Assembly: GCA_002471345.1 (NCBI GenBank)
Contig: DKPS01000195.1
Location: 46,776 to 110,775, forward strand
Reading direction: 5' to 3'
Length of the DNA stretch: 64,000 nt
DNA from: Saprospiraceae bacterium UBA7328
GTDB lineage: Bacteria > Bacteroidota > Bacteroidia > Chitinophagales > Saprospiraceae
Shown: positions 55,465-64,000 of the stretch, in pieces
How the letters are laid out: every line of letters begins with the position of its first letter
How positions within the stretch are numbered: the stretch's first letter is position 1
Position numbers and translations under genes: made by a program
Notes under the pieces: generated by a model
What the model was told of the DNA's origin: nothing
What the model saw: the letters and a program-made list of their open reading frames with translations, nothing else
Database searches by the model: none

Positions 55465-56142
55465 TTATAGATACTGATTTATTTTTTTAAGATCCTCTTC
55501 CATTTGCGAGGCTACAACTTTATAGGATCCATAAAAACTAGCTTTTGTTCCTTCCACTTTTCCTTGAGCCGTGTCCACTTCTGCTTTGAGTTTTTCTAGA
55601 TCTTTTTTATGTTTTTCAATCTCTTTTGAAAGTTGTTTTATTTGATTCTCCTTTTGCGAAATTGTATCATCTAGGGTTTTGAATTCTTGTTTTCTTTGTC
55701 CTACTTTTTGATTGATTTGATTAGTAAGTGCTTGGTTAAATTTTGACTCTTCATTTTTCAATACATCAAGATAGTGTTTCACACTTTTAACCAATTTATC
55801 TTTATCTATCCCCATAGTGGATGCCATAGCATATGCAGACTTAAACTGCGTAGCCTCATCCATATTCATTTTAGATAATGACTGTAAAGATTGTTTGTAT
55901 TCTAAATAATCGAAACCGTCAATATTGTTCTTTTCAACAGCTTCAAGTAGAATGTTTACAAATTTTTCCTGAGGAGCGCCTTCCTTTATTGCGATGTTTT
56001 TAGAAGTAGGAGCGTTGTTAGATTTTGAACTCGAAGAAGTTTTTGACTGTGGTTTTGATACTTTAGTCGAAGAGGAACTTTCTTCTTTGGGAGATCGACT
56101 TTCTTCCTCAATTACAAATAGTGATTTTAGTTTTTTAAGCAT
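55465..56142 (-). CDS. Soluble coiled-coil protein, partner of the membrane protein
   Basis: A 225-residue protein. Residues 1-10 are basic and hydrophobic (MLKKLKSLFV), 11-50 form a Ser/Lys-rich disordered linker, and 55-135 form a compact helical domain (FVNILLEAVEKNNIDGFDYLEY, then MNMDEATQFKSAYAMASTMG). The remainder is a coiled coil with regular Leu/Lys/Glu spacing up to residue 205. There is no signal peptide, so it is cytoplasmic. It precedes the membrane coiled-coil gene by 2 bases. The helical domain with FDYLEYKQSL followed by a conserved MDEATxFKSA is one I think recurs in unannotated bacterial proteins, but I cannot name it. Confidence 0.75.
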   Translation of the reverse strand: MLKKLKSLFVIEEESRSPKEESSSSTKVSKPQSKTSSSSKSNNAPTSKNIAIKEGAPQEKFVNILLEAVEKNNIDGFDYLEYKQSLQSLSKMNMDEATQFKSAYAMASTMGIDKDKLVKSVKHYLDVLKNEESKFNQALTNQINQKVGQRKQEFKTLDDTISQKENQIKQLSKEIEKHKKDLEKLKAEVDTAQGKVEGTKASFYGSYKVVASQMEEDLKKINQYL

Positions 56143-56341
56143 AGTTTTCCAAGAATAAGTAAAAACTGATCAAATGTGTAGATTATACTTGATTACTTAG
56201 ACCAAGTATGTCATTTTTTCTATGTTTTCAAAAATAAAGAAATTGCCTGAAGAGATTGACGATAAAATCTAATTCTTGTTCCTTTTCAAACTCATACATT
56301 TAAAAAAATGGAGATAAGGCTATAATTCCAAAAGTGATTGC

Positions 56342-58138
56342 TTAATCAAGTAACCTAACATCACCTTCTGCAACATGAATAGTCCTTAATTCCATTGCTC
56401 TGCTATCCACATCTACACTTCCATTTTCCAACCTCAAAACTCCTCTTGGACAAACAGCAGAACAAATACCACAACCCACGCAGCTACTTCTAACAATATC
56501 TTGGCCTCTTTGAGCATACCATCTTACGTCTATACCCATTTCACAATATGTTGAGCAGTTTCCACACGAAATGCACTGACCTCCATTAGTTGTAATTCTA
56601 AATCTGGATTTGAATTTTTGAACCAATCCAAGATAGGCAGCGAGTGGGCATCCAAATCTGCACCACACTCTATTCCCCATAAGTGGATAGAAACCGGTAC
56701 CGACAACTCCGGCAAATGCACTTCCTATTAAAAACCCATACCAAGTTCGAACATTATCACTATTGAGAAAGAGTATCTGTGAATTTCCACTGAAATAACT
56801 GTAGAGTACCATTAAGGTCATGATCACTGCAAAGAGTAATACTCCATGAATAATATATCTCTCATATTTCCATGCTCGCAGACTTTTATCACTTAACTGC
56901 CTATATGGATCGCCCATTGTTTCTGCTAAGCCACCACAACCACATACCCAGGAGCAATACCACCTCTTTCCAAAAAAGTAAGTGAAAAGTGGTACTCCAA
57001 TAAGGGTAAGCAATATCCCCCATACTAGCATGAAAATACCTAGTCCTCCACTTTGAGTAAGTTCATTTAAGTTATAGTTGAAAAAGAAGTCATAGTCCAG
57101 CGGCCAGATATTTTTAAAATCATACCAAGGTTGATTCAATCTGACTAGTATTTCTGGTATCAAAAAAGCAAAAGCCGTTTGAAAAAACATGACAGATGAT
57201 GTTCGCCATATCTGATATTTATTATGTCTATACTTAGCTAACATTCGAAGTCCCATCACAATGACAATGACAGAATACATAAGACCATACAGGAACCATT
57301 GTGAGGCACCATTGCCACTGAGTGCCTGACTAATTGGACTTACCATATCCGTCCATGCTGTGATATGCTGCGGCATCCAATAAAGGAGAATATAAAAAAT
57401 GATAAAATAAACACCAGCTATCATGCCTAACCATCCTGTTATGTCTGGAGATGAAGAACGTGCAGGCCTGTTCTCTTTATCCTCATGTTTATAAATCACT
57501 AAAGCCATGATGACAAGAGTGGCCACAGCGGTGATAATAGGCCAAAGCAAGTTATAGCCCATATATGAAATTCCGTAAAGTAGAACTCCAAGGGTGGTAG
57601 CAGATAAAAACAAAGCCTTCCATCTAAATGTCAGACCTCTAGTAAGTGCATGGTGGTAAATGCTATTGTTTTTAATGCCTTCAATTCCCGAAAATTTAGG
57701 AATGATAAATAGCAGTCCTCCTAATATGGCTAGTCCAAATGTCAAGAGGAAAAATTGCATAGGACTCTTTTTTATTGGCCCATTGGCTGCAGCGATGACA
57801 TGACTGTTAGAATATCCTTTGATCCATCCATTGCCCATTCTATAATCCCATTCACTTACCCCTTCAGGTGCTATTCCGTTTTTGAAGTTTTCTTCTAATG
57901 TCTTCTGGGCTGAATTTAGAACATTCTTAAAAGCAGACTCTGCAGCAAAACTAGATTTATAAGTTGTATTATAAATTTCATATTCTAATGCTTTTTGCTT
58001 GATTACATCTGCATGATGAACATTTTCTATGCTAATAGCATCAGCCTTAAACTCATAGTTGTTAAGTCCTAACATGCCGGTGAAAATGACCAATGCTGTA
58101 AAAAACAATCCGATTCCTATATGTTGTAATGTTTTCAT
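56342..58138 (-). CDS. NapH/NosR/CcoG-like membrane polyferredoxin
   Basis: A 598-residue protein with about ten membrane helices and a C-terminal ferredoxin part. A small extracytoplasmic domain follows the first helix (residues 30-120, ending NGWIKGYSNSH). Two NapH-type Cys motifs, CSWVCGCGG near 400 and CRFGCPLA near 500, are followed by two classic 4Fe-4S sets: CISCGNCSTYC and CVGCGICSAVCP near 530-570. This is the build of quinol-linked electron carriers such as NapH and NosR. It is placed 2 bases after an FAD oxidoreductase gene. I chose the ATG at 58138; a TTG at 58144 overlaps the upstream stop. Electron acceptor unknown. Confidence 0.87.
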   Translation of the reverse strand: MKTLQHIGIGLFFTALVIFTGMLGLNNYEFKADAISIENVHHADVIKQKALEYEIYNTTYKSSFAAESAFKNVLNSAQKTLEENFKNGIAPEGVSEWDYRMGNGWIKGYSNSHVIAAANGPIKKSPMQFFLLTFGLAILGGLLFIIPKFSGIEGIKNNSIYHHALTRGLTFRWKALFLSATTLGVLLYGISYMGYNLLWPIITAVATLVIMALVIYKHEDKENRPARSSSPDITGWLGMIAGVYFIIFYILLYWMPQHITAWTDMVSPISQALSGNGASQWFLYGLMYSVIVIVMGLRMLAKYRHNKYQIWRTSSVMFFQTAFAFLIPEILVRLNQPWYDFKNIWPLDYDFFFNYNLNELTQSGGLGIFMLVWGILLTLIGVPLFTYFFGKRWYCSWVCGCGGLAETMGDPYRQLSDKSLRAWKYERYIIHGVLLFAVIMTLMVLYSYFSGNSQILFLNSDNVRTWYGFLIGSAFAGVVGTGFYPLMGNRVWCRFGCPLAAYLGLVQKFKSRFRITTNGGQCISCGNCSTYCEMGIDVRWYAQRGQDIVRSSCVGCGICSAVCPRGVLRLENGSVDVDSRAMELRTIHVAEGDVRLLD

Positions 58139-58140
58139 AA

Positions 58141-59520
58141 TCAAGCCCTTATTTTGTTTTTGAGAAATGAAAACACGTCATTTAGGCCTCTTTTAGAATT
58201 GAGAGAAATGGATGTCCCGTTTTGTTCATTGTAAAGTGCTACTACCTCTTTTTCATAACAATCATAAAATTCAGGATCAAAATTGGCCAAAGCTAATTGA
58301 GGTAGCATTTCTTCAATATGGATACCTTCGGCCAGCCATTTATCACAAATCTCATGTCGATATCTGACTCCCATCAAATTAAATCCAATAACGACTTTTG
58401 TAGAAGTGTCAAAATTGATTCTGATACTTTTTTTATTATCAGCATGTTTCCAAAACAAGCTGCTGATTCCATTTGGAAGTTCTCTTGGTATGTCGCCATA
58501 TACTTGATATTCAATATCCAGAAATTTGGCAGAATTAAACCAAATTCCAGGAATGTACTTCGTCTTTTTATCACATATGGTGTGTGCTACTGTTTCGCCC
58601 ATTATTCTTCCAGTATACCATACGGCTTCAATGGGACGACGGCCAGGAGCTGGGTTGCTATGTTGGGAACAGTCACCTATAGCATATACATCCATTAAAT
58701 TCGATTCTAAATATTCATTGACCACTATCCCTCTTTCTATGTTAAGGTCAGTTTCCTTCAAAAATGATACATTAGGGCTCACACCTGCAGTAAGTCCCAC
58801 ATATCCACATTCGATTTGATCTCCAGTCTCTTTGACAATGATGCCAGAGACCTTCCCATGGCCGTCATCTATGATTTCTTGTAAATTACTTTCTAACCTT
58901 AGATCGATACCATGTTCTATGATATGATCACCAATCATCTGAGCTTCTTCTATAGGCATAATATTATCCCAATAATTAGTCTCCCTTACAATCATACTGA
59001 CTGGTATATCTCTCGAATGAAACATCTCAGCCATTTCTAACCCTATGAGCCCTCCACCGACAACTACAGCACGTTTTAACCCCTCAGAATACAGTTCCAT
59101 ATTTTCTAAATCTTGAAAACTGTATAACCCAGATACTCCATCTAAATCTTGACCTGGCCAACCAAACTTATTAGACTTACTACCTGTAGCGATAATGAGT
59201 TTGTCATAATTTAACTTAGATCCATTGTCTAGATCAAGATGCTTGGATTTGAAATCAACACCATTTACATGAGCATGTAAAAGATCAATTCTGTTCTTAC
59301 TCCAAAACCAATCTTCATATGGCTTGGTATCCTCATATCTCATATGACCCATGTAGATATACATTAGGGCAGTGCGAGAATAAAAATGCTCTGTTTCTGA
59401 GGAAATAATGGTGATTTTGTGATCACTAAGCTTTCTAATCCATCTTGCCGCGGTGACTCCACTTATGCCATTACCAATAATAGCTATATGCATAGTTTTT
59501 GAATATTTTGAGTGGTTCAT
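58141..59520 (-). CDS. FAD/NAD(P)-dependent oxidoreductase
   Basis: A 459-residue enzyme with two nucleotide-binding folds: FAD motif IAIIGNGISGVTAARWI near 12 and NAD(P)H motif AVVVGGGLIGLEMAEM near 150. The second FAD contact YAIGDCSQ is near 290. It resembles the NirB/rubredoxin-reductase type, with a C-terminal region of 150 residues. It could transfer electrons between NAD(P)H and the polyferredoxin encoded next to it. Starts at 59520 (MNHSKYSK) and 59493 (MHIAIIG) are both in frame; the second begins directly at the FAD fold. The 2-base junction implies coupled translation. Confidence 0.88.
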   Translation of the reverse strand: MNHSKYSKTMHIAIIGNGISGVTAARWIRKLSDHKITIISSETEHFYSRTALMYIYMGHMRYEDTKPYEDWFWSKNRIDLLHAHVNGVDFKSKHLDLDNGSKLNYDKLIIATGSKSNKFGWPGQDLDGVSGLYSFQDLENMELYSEGLKRAVVVGGGLIGLEMAEMFHSRDIPVSMIVRETNYWDNIMPIEEAQMIGDHIIEHGIDLRLESNLQEIIDDGHGKVSGIIVKETGDQIECGYVGLTAGVSPNVSFLKETDLNIERGIVVNEYLESNLMDVYAIGDCSQHSNPAPGRRPIEAVWYTGRIMGETVAHTICDKKTKYIPGIWFNSAKFLDIEYQVYGDIPRELPNGISSLFWKHADNKKSIRINFDTSTKVVIGFNLMGVRYRHEICDKWLAEGIHIEEMLPQLALANFDPEFYDCYEKEVVALYNEQNGTSISLNSKRGLNDVFSFLKNKIRA

Positions 59521-59752
59521 TCAAGTATACAGCTTATAACGTTAATTGCTAGATGAGCTTATAAATATAATGTCCTCTGATGGACACGACATCTAGAAAT
59601 GAGTGATAAAGGCATGGTAAACCAAAGTAAAATTGAGTTTTAATTTTAAAATGTCATTTAGTTTGCATTTGAGCAATTGTGTACGTAACATATTGATTAT
59701 CAATAATATATAAATTATTGTATTTTTTTATATTTAATATAAATATTTCTTG

Positions 59753-59760
59753 TATTTTCG
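59753..59760 (+). promoter_or_regulatory. Candidate -7 box upstream of the sorting-domain gene
   Basis: TATTTTCG, one base from TAnnTTTG, lies in an AT-rich stretch 8 bases before the hairpin at 59769. The same octamer recurs at 59846-59853, seven bases before the ATG. The copy at 59846 would imply a leaderless transcript. Confidence 0.3.
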
Positions 59761-59768
59761 TATCGTGG

Positions 59769-59789
59769 AAAGGGTATTCACCCTTTTTT
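59769..59789 (+). terminator. Leader hairpin with terminator form
   Basis: AAAGGGT (59769-59775) pairs with ACCCTTT (59780-59786) around ATTC, and the T-run extends to 59789. It lies 70 bases upstream of the sorting-domain gene with no other plus-strand gene in front, so it could be an attenuator or end a short RNA. Confidence 0.6.
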
Positions 59790-59859
59790 ATTGTCTATTA
59801 AGCGTTGTTAACATTTTAGTAATACATACGTTCTATTAAAAGAAGTATTTTCGGTTTTA

Positions 59860-60192
59860 ATGAAGTCTATCTTACTACATATCATTCTCTTCACTATGGT
59901 ACTATTGCCAACGGATATGGCTGCAGACCAAACTCTTAAGATAGATCCTACCATTAAAAAAACTAAAATCAGCATTTATCCTAATCCTGTTCAAGACGTT
60001 TTTCAATTGAGTCATCCTGACTTAGTGAAATCAATCAGTATAAATAGTATTGCTGGAAGAGAGGTGAAGAGGTTTGAAGTGCTAGGTAAGAATACGTTTA
60101 CAATTGATGATTTGAGCAAGGGTATATATATCGTCAGATTATTTGATGATAATAACGAGCCTATCAAAGTTATGCGCCTTAACAAAGCATAA
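59860..60192 (+). CDS. Minimal T9SS type A sorting-domain protein
   Basis: A 110-residue protein with a signal peptide (cut near DMAA, residue 22). Nearly all the mature chain is a T9SS type A C-terminal sorting domain: ISIYPNPVQDVFQL near 37, SINSIAGREVKRFE near 58, then DLSKGIYIVRLFD and the basic end KVMRLNKA. The normal cargo domain before it is missing. It may be a remnant of a larger exported protein, a decoy, or a small exported protein processed by the T9SS sortase. The first ATG was chosen. Not linked to sprA here. Confidence 0.85.
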   Translation: MKSILLHIILFTMVLLPTDMAADQTLKIDPTIKKTKISIYPNPVQDVFQLSHPDLVKSISINSIAGREVKRFEVLGKNTFTIDDLSKGIYIVRLFDDNNEPIKVMRLNKA

Positions 60193-60226
60193 TTTTTCCC
60201 TATATTTTTAAGTAGTCAAATTTCTA

Positions 60227-60634
60227 TCAAGCAGGATACTCAACGAAGTTTCTTGGCGTCTCATATAACCGTATAGTCAGATCAAAATCTGGGTTTAATT
60301 TGCCTTTAAGAATATTGTAAATAAGAATACAGAAGTTTTCTGTACTTGTCATCATATCTTGAAATTCAGGAATGTCCAAATTGAGATTCTTGTGATCAAA
60401 CTTGTTTTCAATTTCAATTTTTATAATATCCTTTAATTCTTTAAGGTTCATGACATATCCTGTTGCAGGATCGATTTCACCAGTTATTTTCACTTCTAGC
60501 TCATAGTTGTGTCCATGAAAATTGTGGTTATTACACTTCCCAAATACTTTCCAGTTCTTGTCATCCGACCAGTCAGGATTATATAATCGATGGGCGGCAT
60601 TAAAATGGGCTTTTCTAAAGATGCTTATTCTCAT
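60227..60634 (-). CDS. queD: 6-carboxytetrahydropterin synthase
   Basis: A 135-residue member of the 6-pyruvoyl-tetrahydropterin synthase family. Zinc-binding His residues are in FNAAHRL near 11 and NFHGHNYEL near 37, with the catalytic Cys in FGKCNNHN. The C-terminal Glu is in RLYETPRNFVEY. Size is that of bacterial QueD, which makes 6-carboxy-tetrahydropterin for queuosine and other 7-deazapurines. The eukaryote-like PTPS activity cannot be excluded. It is convergent with the sorting-domain gene. Confidence 0.9.
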   Translation of the reverse strand: MRISIFRKAHFNAAHRLYNPDWSDDKNWKVFGKCNNHNFHGHNYELEVKITGEIDPATGYVMNLKELKDIIKIEIENKFDHKNLNLDIPEFQDMMTSTENFCILIYNILKGKLNPDFDLTIRLYETPRNFVEYPA

Positions 60635-60713
60635 ATAATGTAATTGCTAATTGGTTAACACATATCAATCTCAGTGAGTTCAAAATGACAGGTATAATTC
60701 CTTCTTAATTTGA

Positions 60714-61676
60714 CTAAAATTCCATTGTTTCCCTTCCACATCTTCCAAAGGATCCTACCTTTTCTTCAAGAAATTGGTACAAAAGTGCTCTGTATTCATC
60801 AGGTCTAGTATTGATGTCTTTACAATGATCTGCACCCCATTCTGTATGTATAAAAGTGCAATTAGGATGTAATTTTTTTGAAATATTTACGGATTGATGC
60901 GAACCAGTGGATCCATCTGTCCGGGAGTGGATTAGAAAAACAGGTTCTGTGATTTTAGCGGCTGCTAAAATTGGACTTGCTTGTCTATAATCTATATCTG
61001 CTCTAATATTAACGAATCCCATTGCTGCAGGGCTTAATAAATCTACTATGCCTCCATATTGCTTCTTTCCTCTTTCATAAATTGCTGTAAACCAATCTTG
61101 ATATGGAGCATCGGCCATGATAAATGCCATTTCACTTTCATATGCACCTGCCATTAACACTGTTGCTGCTCCCCATGAAGCACCAGCCCAGCCAATTTGA
61201 TGATTTTCTAACCCAGATTCTGATTTCAACCATTCCGTCACAGCTACATGATCATCTTTCTCATTTATACCTGCTGTCGGCATTGCTTCATTATCCGATT
61301 CTCCATGTCCTCTATGATCATAGATGACTACATCACATCCACAATCCCAAAACATGTCGGCATATTTTAGCATTGCAGTCTTCCCACTGGTATGTCCATG
61401 AGAAATCACAACACCACAATTTATAGAATCTACATTTTCAAAATACTCTCCTCTAATTCTCACATCTCCTTTAGATTTCACTTCAAATTTTTCGGGCTCA
61501 CCCATTTCTTTGATGATATCATCATGAGTTACCACCCAACCATTATTGAGATCTGCAATTTGTGCTTGAGTGGTTTTATAATTAACCGTGAGAATCTGTG
61601 ATGATATACTCCATGCTAGAAAGACATATCCTGCGAATAGAATGGCCAAGAGGACTAAAATTATTTTCTTAATCAT
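60714..61676 (-). CDS. Membrane-anchored alpha/beta hydrolase
   Basis: A 320-residue enzyme with one N-terminal membrane helix (IILVLLAILFAGYVFLAW) and an alpha/beta hydrolase fold. The oxyanion region VVISHGHTSGK and IYDHRGHGESD precede the nucleophile Ser in GWAGASWGAAT, the Asp is in HSRTDGSTG, and the His is in WGADHCKD. Substrate unknown; similar proteins are annotated as peptidases or esterases. I chose the ATG at 61676 because an upstream frame start is TTG and would add 19 residues before the helix. Confidence 0.87.
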   Translation of the reverse strand: MIKKIILVLLAILFAGYVFLAWSISSQILTVNYKTTQAQIADLNNGWVVTHDDIIKEMGEPEKFEVKSKGDVRIRGEYFENVDSINCGVVISHGHTSGKTAMLKYADMFWDCGCDVVIYDHRGHGESDNEAMPTAGINEKDDHVAVTEWLKSESGLENHQIGWAGASWGAATVLMAGAYESEMAFIMADAPYQDWFTAIYERGKKQYGGIVDLLSPAAMGFVNIRADIDYRQASPILAAAKITEPVFLIHSRTDGSTGSHQSVNISKKLHPNCTFIHTEWGADHCKDINTRPDEYRALLYQFLEEKVGSFGRCGRETMEF

Positions 61677-61820
61677 AACTGCAAATGTAGCAATTGAATA
61701 AAGCTTTTGTTGCCTTTCATTTGAATAGACCAAATTGGATAGAAGTCATTCATTTTTTTGAAGAAACGGATGAAGGCTCAACTTAATAAATTTTACATTT
61801 ATGACTTAATAAACACAATT

Positions 61821-62618
61821 ATGAAGTTATTGGTAATAGGAGGAGGCAACATGGGACATACCTATGCTCTGTCTATAAAATCATCCATGTCAGAAATAGA
61901 TATTGCCATTTTAGAGGCCTATCCACCTAGAGTGAAGCAACTGAGGGAGGAAAATCTCTTTGATGTATACACTGAGCCAGAAATAGGATTAAGAAATGTT
62001 GATATTATCATGTTAGCTGTTAAACCTCAGCATAGTGCGAGTCTTTTTGCAAATATGAAGCCACATGTTACTGCGGAAATTTTGGTTATCTCTATTATGG
62101 CCGGTGTAAAAATGGAATCAATATCTATGGCTCTAGGCACGCCAAAAGTAGCTAGAGCAATGCCAAATCTTCCTGCACAAGTAGGAAAGGGAATGACAGC
62201 ATACTGTACCTCTTCCATTATCAACTCAGATGAAAGCGCATTGATTAAACAAATATTGGGGAGTACTGGAGAGGCAATTCCAGTTGATACAGAAAATGAT
62301 ATAGATGCAAGTACAGGTATATCAGGAAGTGGTCCAGCATATGTTTTTTACTTCATGCAGTCCATGATGGAGGCTGCAGAAAAATTAGGATTTTCAACAA
62401 ATGAGGCGAAGCTTCTGGTTACCCAGACCTTCGATGGTGCAGTTTCTCTTTTTAGGAAAAATGACCTTTCCACTATGGAATGGATGAACCGTGTAGCATC
62501 TAAAGGAGGAACTACTAGAGCAGCCTTAGATTCTTTCGAAACTAATGAAGTAGATAAAAAAATTATTGAAGGCGCAGTATCTGCATACAATAGAGCAGTT
62601 GAACTAGGAAAAGAATGA
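61821..62618 (+). CDS. proC: Pyrroline-5-carboxylate reductase
   Basis: The 265-residue enzyme makes proline from pyrroline-5-carboxylate with NAD(P)H. It begins KLLVIGGGNMGHTYA, the dinucleotide-binding motif, and has the ProC signature blocks AVKPQH near 75, ISGSGPAYVFYFMQS near 170 and VASKGGTTRAALDSF near 235. Length matches the family. I chose the ATG at 61821; an upstream TTG adds 21 residues that precede the Rossmann fold. proA is 14 kb away, so the pathway genes are not in one operon. Confidence 0.96.
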   Translation: MKLLVIGGGNMGHTYALSIKSSMSEIDIAILEAYPPRVKQLREENLFDVYTEPEIGLRNVDIIMLAVKPQHSASLFANMKPHVTAEILVISIMAGVKMESISMALGTPKVARAMPNLPAQVGKGMTAYCTSSIINSDESALIKQILGSTGEAIPVDTENDIDASTGISGSGPAYVFYFMQSMMEAAEKLGFSTNEAKLLVTQTFDGAVSLFRKNDLSTMEWMNRVASKGGTTRAALDSFETNEVDKKIIEGAVSAYNRAVELGKE

Positions 62619-62763
62619 AATAGCTTAAAATAACAAACTACCATTGTCCGCCTTTTAGATTAGACCTAGAAGCAATAACCAATTGGATTAAATCTGCTTA
62701 TATATTTAGATTCTTTTGATCTTTTAGTTGCGAAAGATGACATTTGTATCAAATATTCAATAC

Positions 62764-64000
62764 ATGAAAAATAGAGCATTGAGAAAAGAAAAAGATAGCA
62801 TAGGATATATAGATGTTCCAGATGGAGCTTATTGGGCGGCTCAGACGCAGAGATCAACTCAAAACTTTAAAATAGGTGGGCAAAAAATGCCAATTGAGGT
62901 TATCAGAGCTTTTGCTATATTGAAGAAGGCTGCAGCACAGACAAATACTAAGCTAGGAGTGCTTAGTGCAGAAAAAAGTAAGCTCATTGCTCAAGTTTGC
63001 GATGAAATTTTAACGGGGAAATTAGATGACGAATTCCCTTTGGTTGTTTGGCAGACAGGCAGTGGTACTCAGACGAATATGAATGTGAATGAAGTGATTG
63101 CGAATAGAGGTCACGTGATAAATGGGGGAAAACTAACAGACAGTTCTAAAGCTCTTCATCCCAATGATGATGCAAATAAATCGCAATCTTCAAATGATAC
63201 GTTTCCAACCGCAATGCATATTGCAGCTTACACCTCTTTAATACAAGTAACCATTCCTGGTTTGACGAAATTAAGAGATGAGTTTGCAAGAAAAAGTAAG
63301 GCATATAAGGATGTTGTAAAAATAGGACGCACACATTTTATGGACGCTACTCCAGTTACTGTTGGGCAAGAACTTGGAGGATATGTTTCACAGATTGATC
63401 ATGGCATAAGAGCCATAAAGAATACACTAGCTCATTTGTCAGAACTTGCTCTTGGCGGAACCGCTGTGGGAACTGGACTCAATACACCAAATGGTTACTC
63501 TGAAGAAGTAGCTGCTAAGATTGCTGAGCTTACAGGAATGCCCTTTATCACTGGAGAGAACAAATTTGAGGGACTTGCTGCCCACGATGCTATAGTAGAA
63601 GCTCATGGGGCATTGAAAACAATAGCAGTGTCACTAATGAAAATTGGTAATGATATTAGAATGTTAGCTTCTGGTCCTCGCAGTGGTATTGGAGAATTAA
63701 TAATTCCAGCTAATGAACCTGGATCTTCAATTATGCCAGGCAAAGTAAATCCTACACAGTCTGAAGCTCTTACCATGGCAATGGCACAAGTAGTAGGAAA
63801 TGATGTGGCAATAAATGTAGGAGGAATGACGGGCCATTTTGAACTGAATGTGTTCAAACCTATGATGATTTATAATTTCCTCATGTCATCTCGACTGATT
63901 GGGGATGCTGCAGTTAGTTTTTGTGATAATTGTATTGTGGGTCTTGAACCCAATAAAAAGAAAATCAAAGAACATTGTGATAATTCATTGATGCTTGTTA
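62764..64000 (+). CDS. fumC: Fumarate hydratase class II, cut by window end
   Basis: The open frame runs off the right edge. The visible 412 residues include [34 protein letters not shown] near 100, [12 protein letters not shown] near 140, [18 protein letters not shown] near 185 and the superfamily signature [15 protein letters not shown] near 318. These belong to FumC, which interconverts fumarate and malate in the TCA cycle. About 50 residues are missing at the C-terminus. I start at the ATG at 62764, which aligns with EKDSxGxIDVP of other FumC; the in-frame ATG at 62737 is less likely. Confidence 0.96.
   Translation, partial: MKNRALRKEKDSIGYIDVPDGAYWAAQTQRSTQNFKIGGQKMPIEVIRAFAILKKAAAQTNTKLGVLSAEKSKLIAQVCDEILTGKLDDEFPLVVWQTGSGTQTNMNVNEVIANRGHVINGGKLTDSSKALHPNDDANKSQSSNDTFPTAMHIAAYTSLIQVTIPGLTKLRDEFARKSKAYKDVVKIGRTHFMDATPVTVGQELGGYVSQIDHGIRAIKNTLAHLSELALGGTAVGTGLNTPNGYSEEVAAKIAELTGMPFITGENKFEGLAAHDAIVEAHGALKTIAVSLMKIGNDIRMLASGPRSGIGELIIPANEPGSSIMPGKVNPTQSEALTMAMAQVVGNDVAINVGGMTGHFELNVFKPMMIYNFLMSSRLIGDAAVSFCDNCIVGLEPNKKKIKEHCDNSLMLV

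Larger units (their letters stand above)
59521..59859. other. 339-base divergent regulatory region
   Basis: The gap lies between the divergent oxidoreductase and sorting-domain genes. It is very AT-rich (long T/A runs around 59700-59760) and holds TATTTTCG twice (59753-59760 and 59846-59853) plus a terminator hairpin between them. No protein or tRNA was found. Confidence 0.6.

Noticed and set aside
1..64000. CRISPR arrays, tRNA or rRNA genes, insertion sequences, prophage
   Set aside because: I looked through the gene-free gaps on both strands and saw no regularly spaced repeats, no tRNA-like T-arm/anticodon pattern, and no transposase or integrase frames.

Overview
The window is 64 kb of AT-rich chromosome from a member of the Bacteroidota. 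The clearest markers are a full-length sprA (outer-membrane translocon of the type IX secretion system, T9SS), a protein ending in a T9SS type A sorting domain, DUF2490, DUF4199, BatA-type and DUF6794-like proteins, many lipoproteins with short Bacteroidota-style lipoboxes, few Shine-Dalgarno sequences and several -7 boxes of the TAnnTTTG type. The content fits a free-living aerobic heterotroph of the Saprospirales/Cytophagales/Flavobacteriales breadth. I cannot assign a genus. The region looks like ordinary core and semi-core chromosome: I see no rRNA, tRNA, insertion sequence, integrase, phage gene or CRISPR array.

Layout. 0-7.5 kb: a DUF2490 outer-membrane protein, an M1 metallopeptidase coupled to a membrane protein, a frameshifted prenylcysteine-oxidase-like lipoprotein, an MsbA-type ABC exporter and a small membrane protein. 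7.5-7.95 kb: a gene-free gap with a candidate small RNA (sigma-54-like promoter, two hairpins, strong terminator). 7.95-12.2 kb: a three-gene minus-strand operon of periplasmic SurA/PpiC chaperones. 12.2-24.2 kb: purD, ruvA, sprA, a lipoprotein 6 bases behind sprA, and an aspartate-type aminotransferase. 24.2-33.6 kb: topA, a DUF6794-like protein, oligopeptidase B, a VWA-like membrane protein and a conserved protein usually labelled asparagine synthetase B. 33.6-42.4 kb: a minus-strand M20 peptidase / DsrE / D-Ala-D-Ala dipeptidase cluster, a two-domain fasciclin lipoprotein, a 1073-residue BNR propeller protein and a sulfatase. 42.4-49.3 kb: a di-haem peroxidase, a 600-base gap, pirin, DoxX, a Crp/Fnr regulator, proA and an NHL-type propeller lipoprotein. 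49.5-54.4 kb: BatA-like protein, a degenerate dihydroorotase, DUF4199 protein and a GT2 glycosyltransferase. 54.4-64 kb: a coiled-coil membrane pair, an FAD oxidoreductase with a NapH/NosR-like polyferredoxin, a very small T9SS cargo-like protein, queD, an alpha/beta hydrolase, proC and a fumC cut off by the window end.

How the genes fit together. The sprA locus, the nearby chaperone operon and the minimal sorting-domain protein point to protein export through the periplasm and outer membrane. The peptidases, sulfatase, propellers and fasciclin protein suggest turnover of peptides and sulfated polymers. proA and proC provide two steps of proline synthesis. The FAD enzyme and polyferredoxin look like a membrane electron-transfer module.

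Two genes carry apparent single-base frameshifts (prenylcysteine-oxidase-like and dihydroorotase-like), which may be real decay or read errors. The observations most worth following are the candidate sigma-54 small RNA at about 7.8 kb, the frameshifted dihydroorotase without its catalytic residues, the lipoprotein coupled to sprA, the sorting-domain-only protein behind a terminator-like leader, and the coiled-coil membrane pair.
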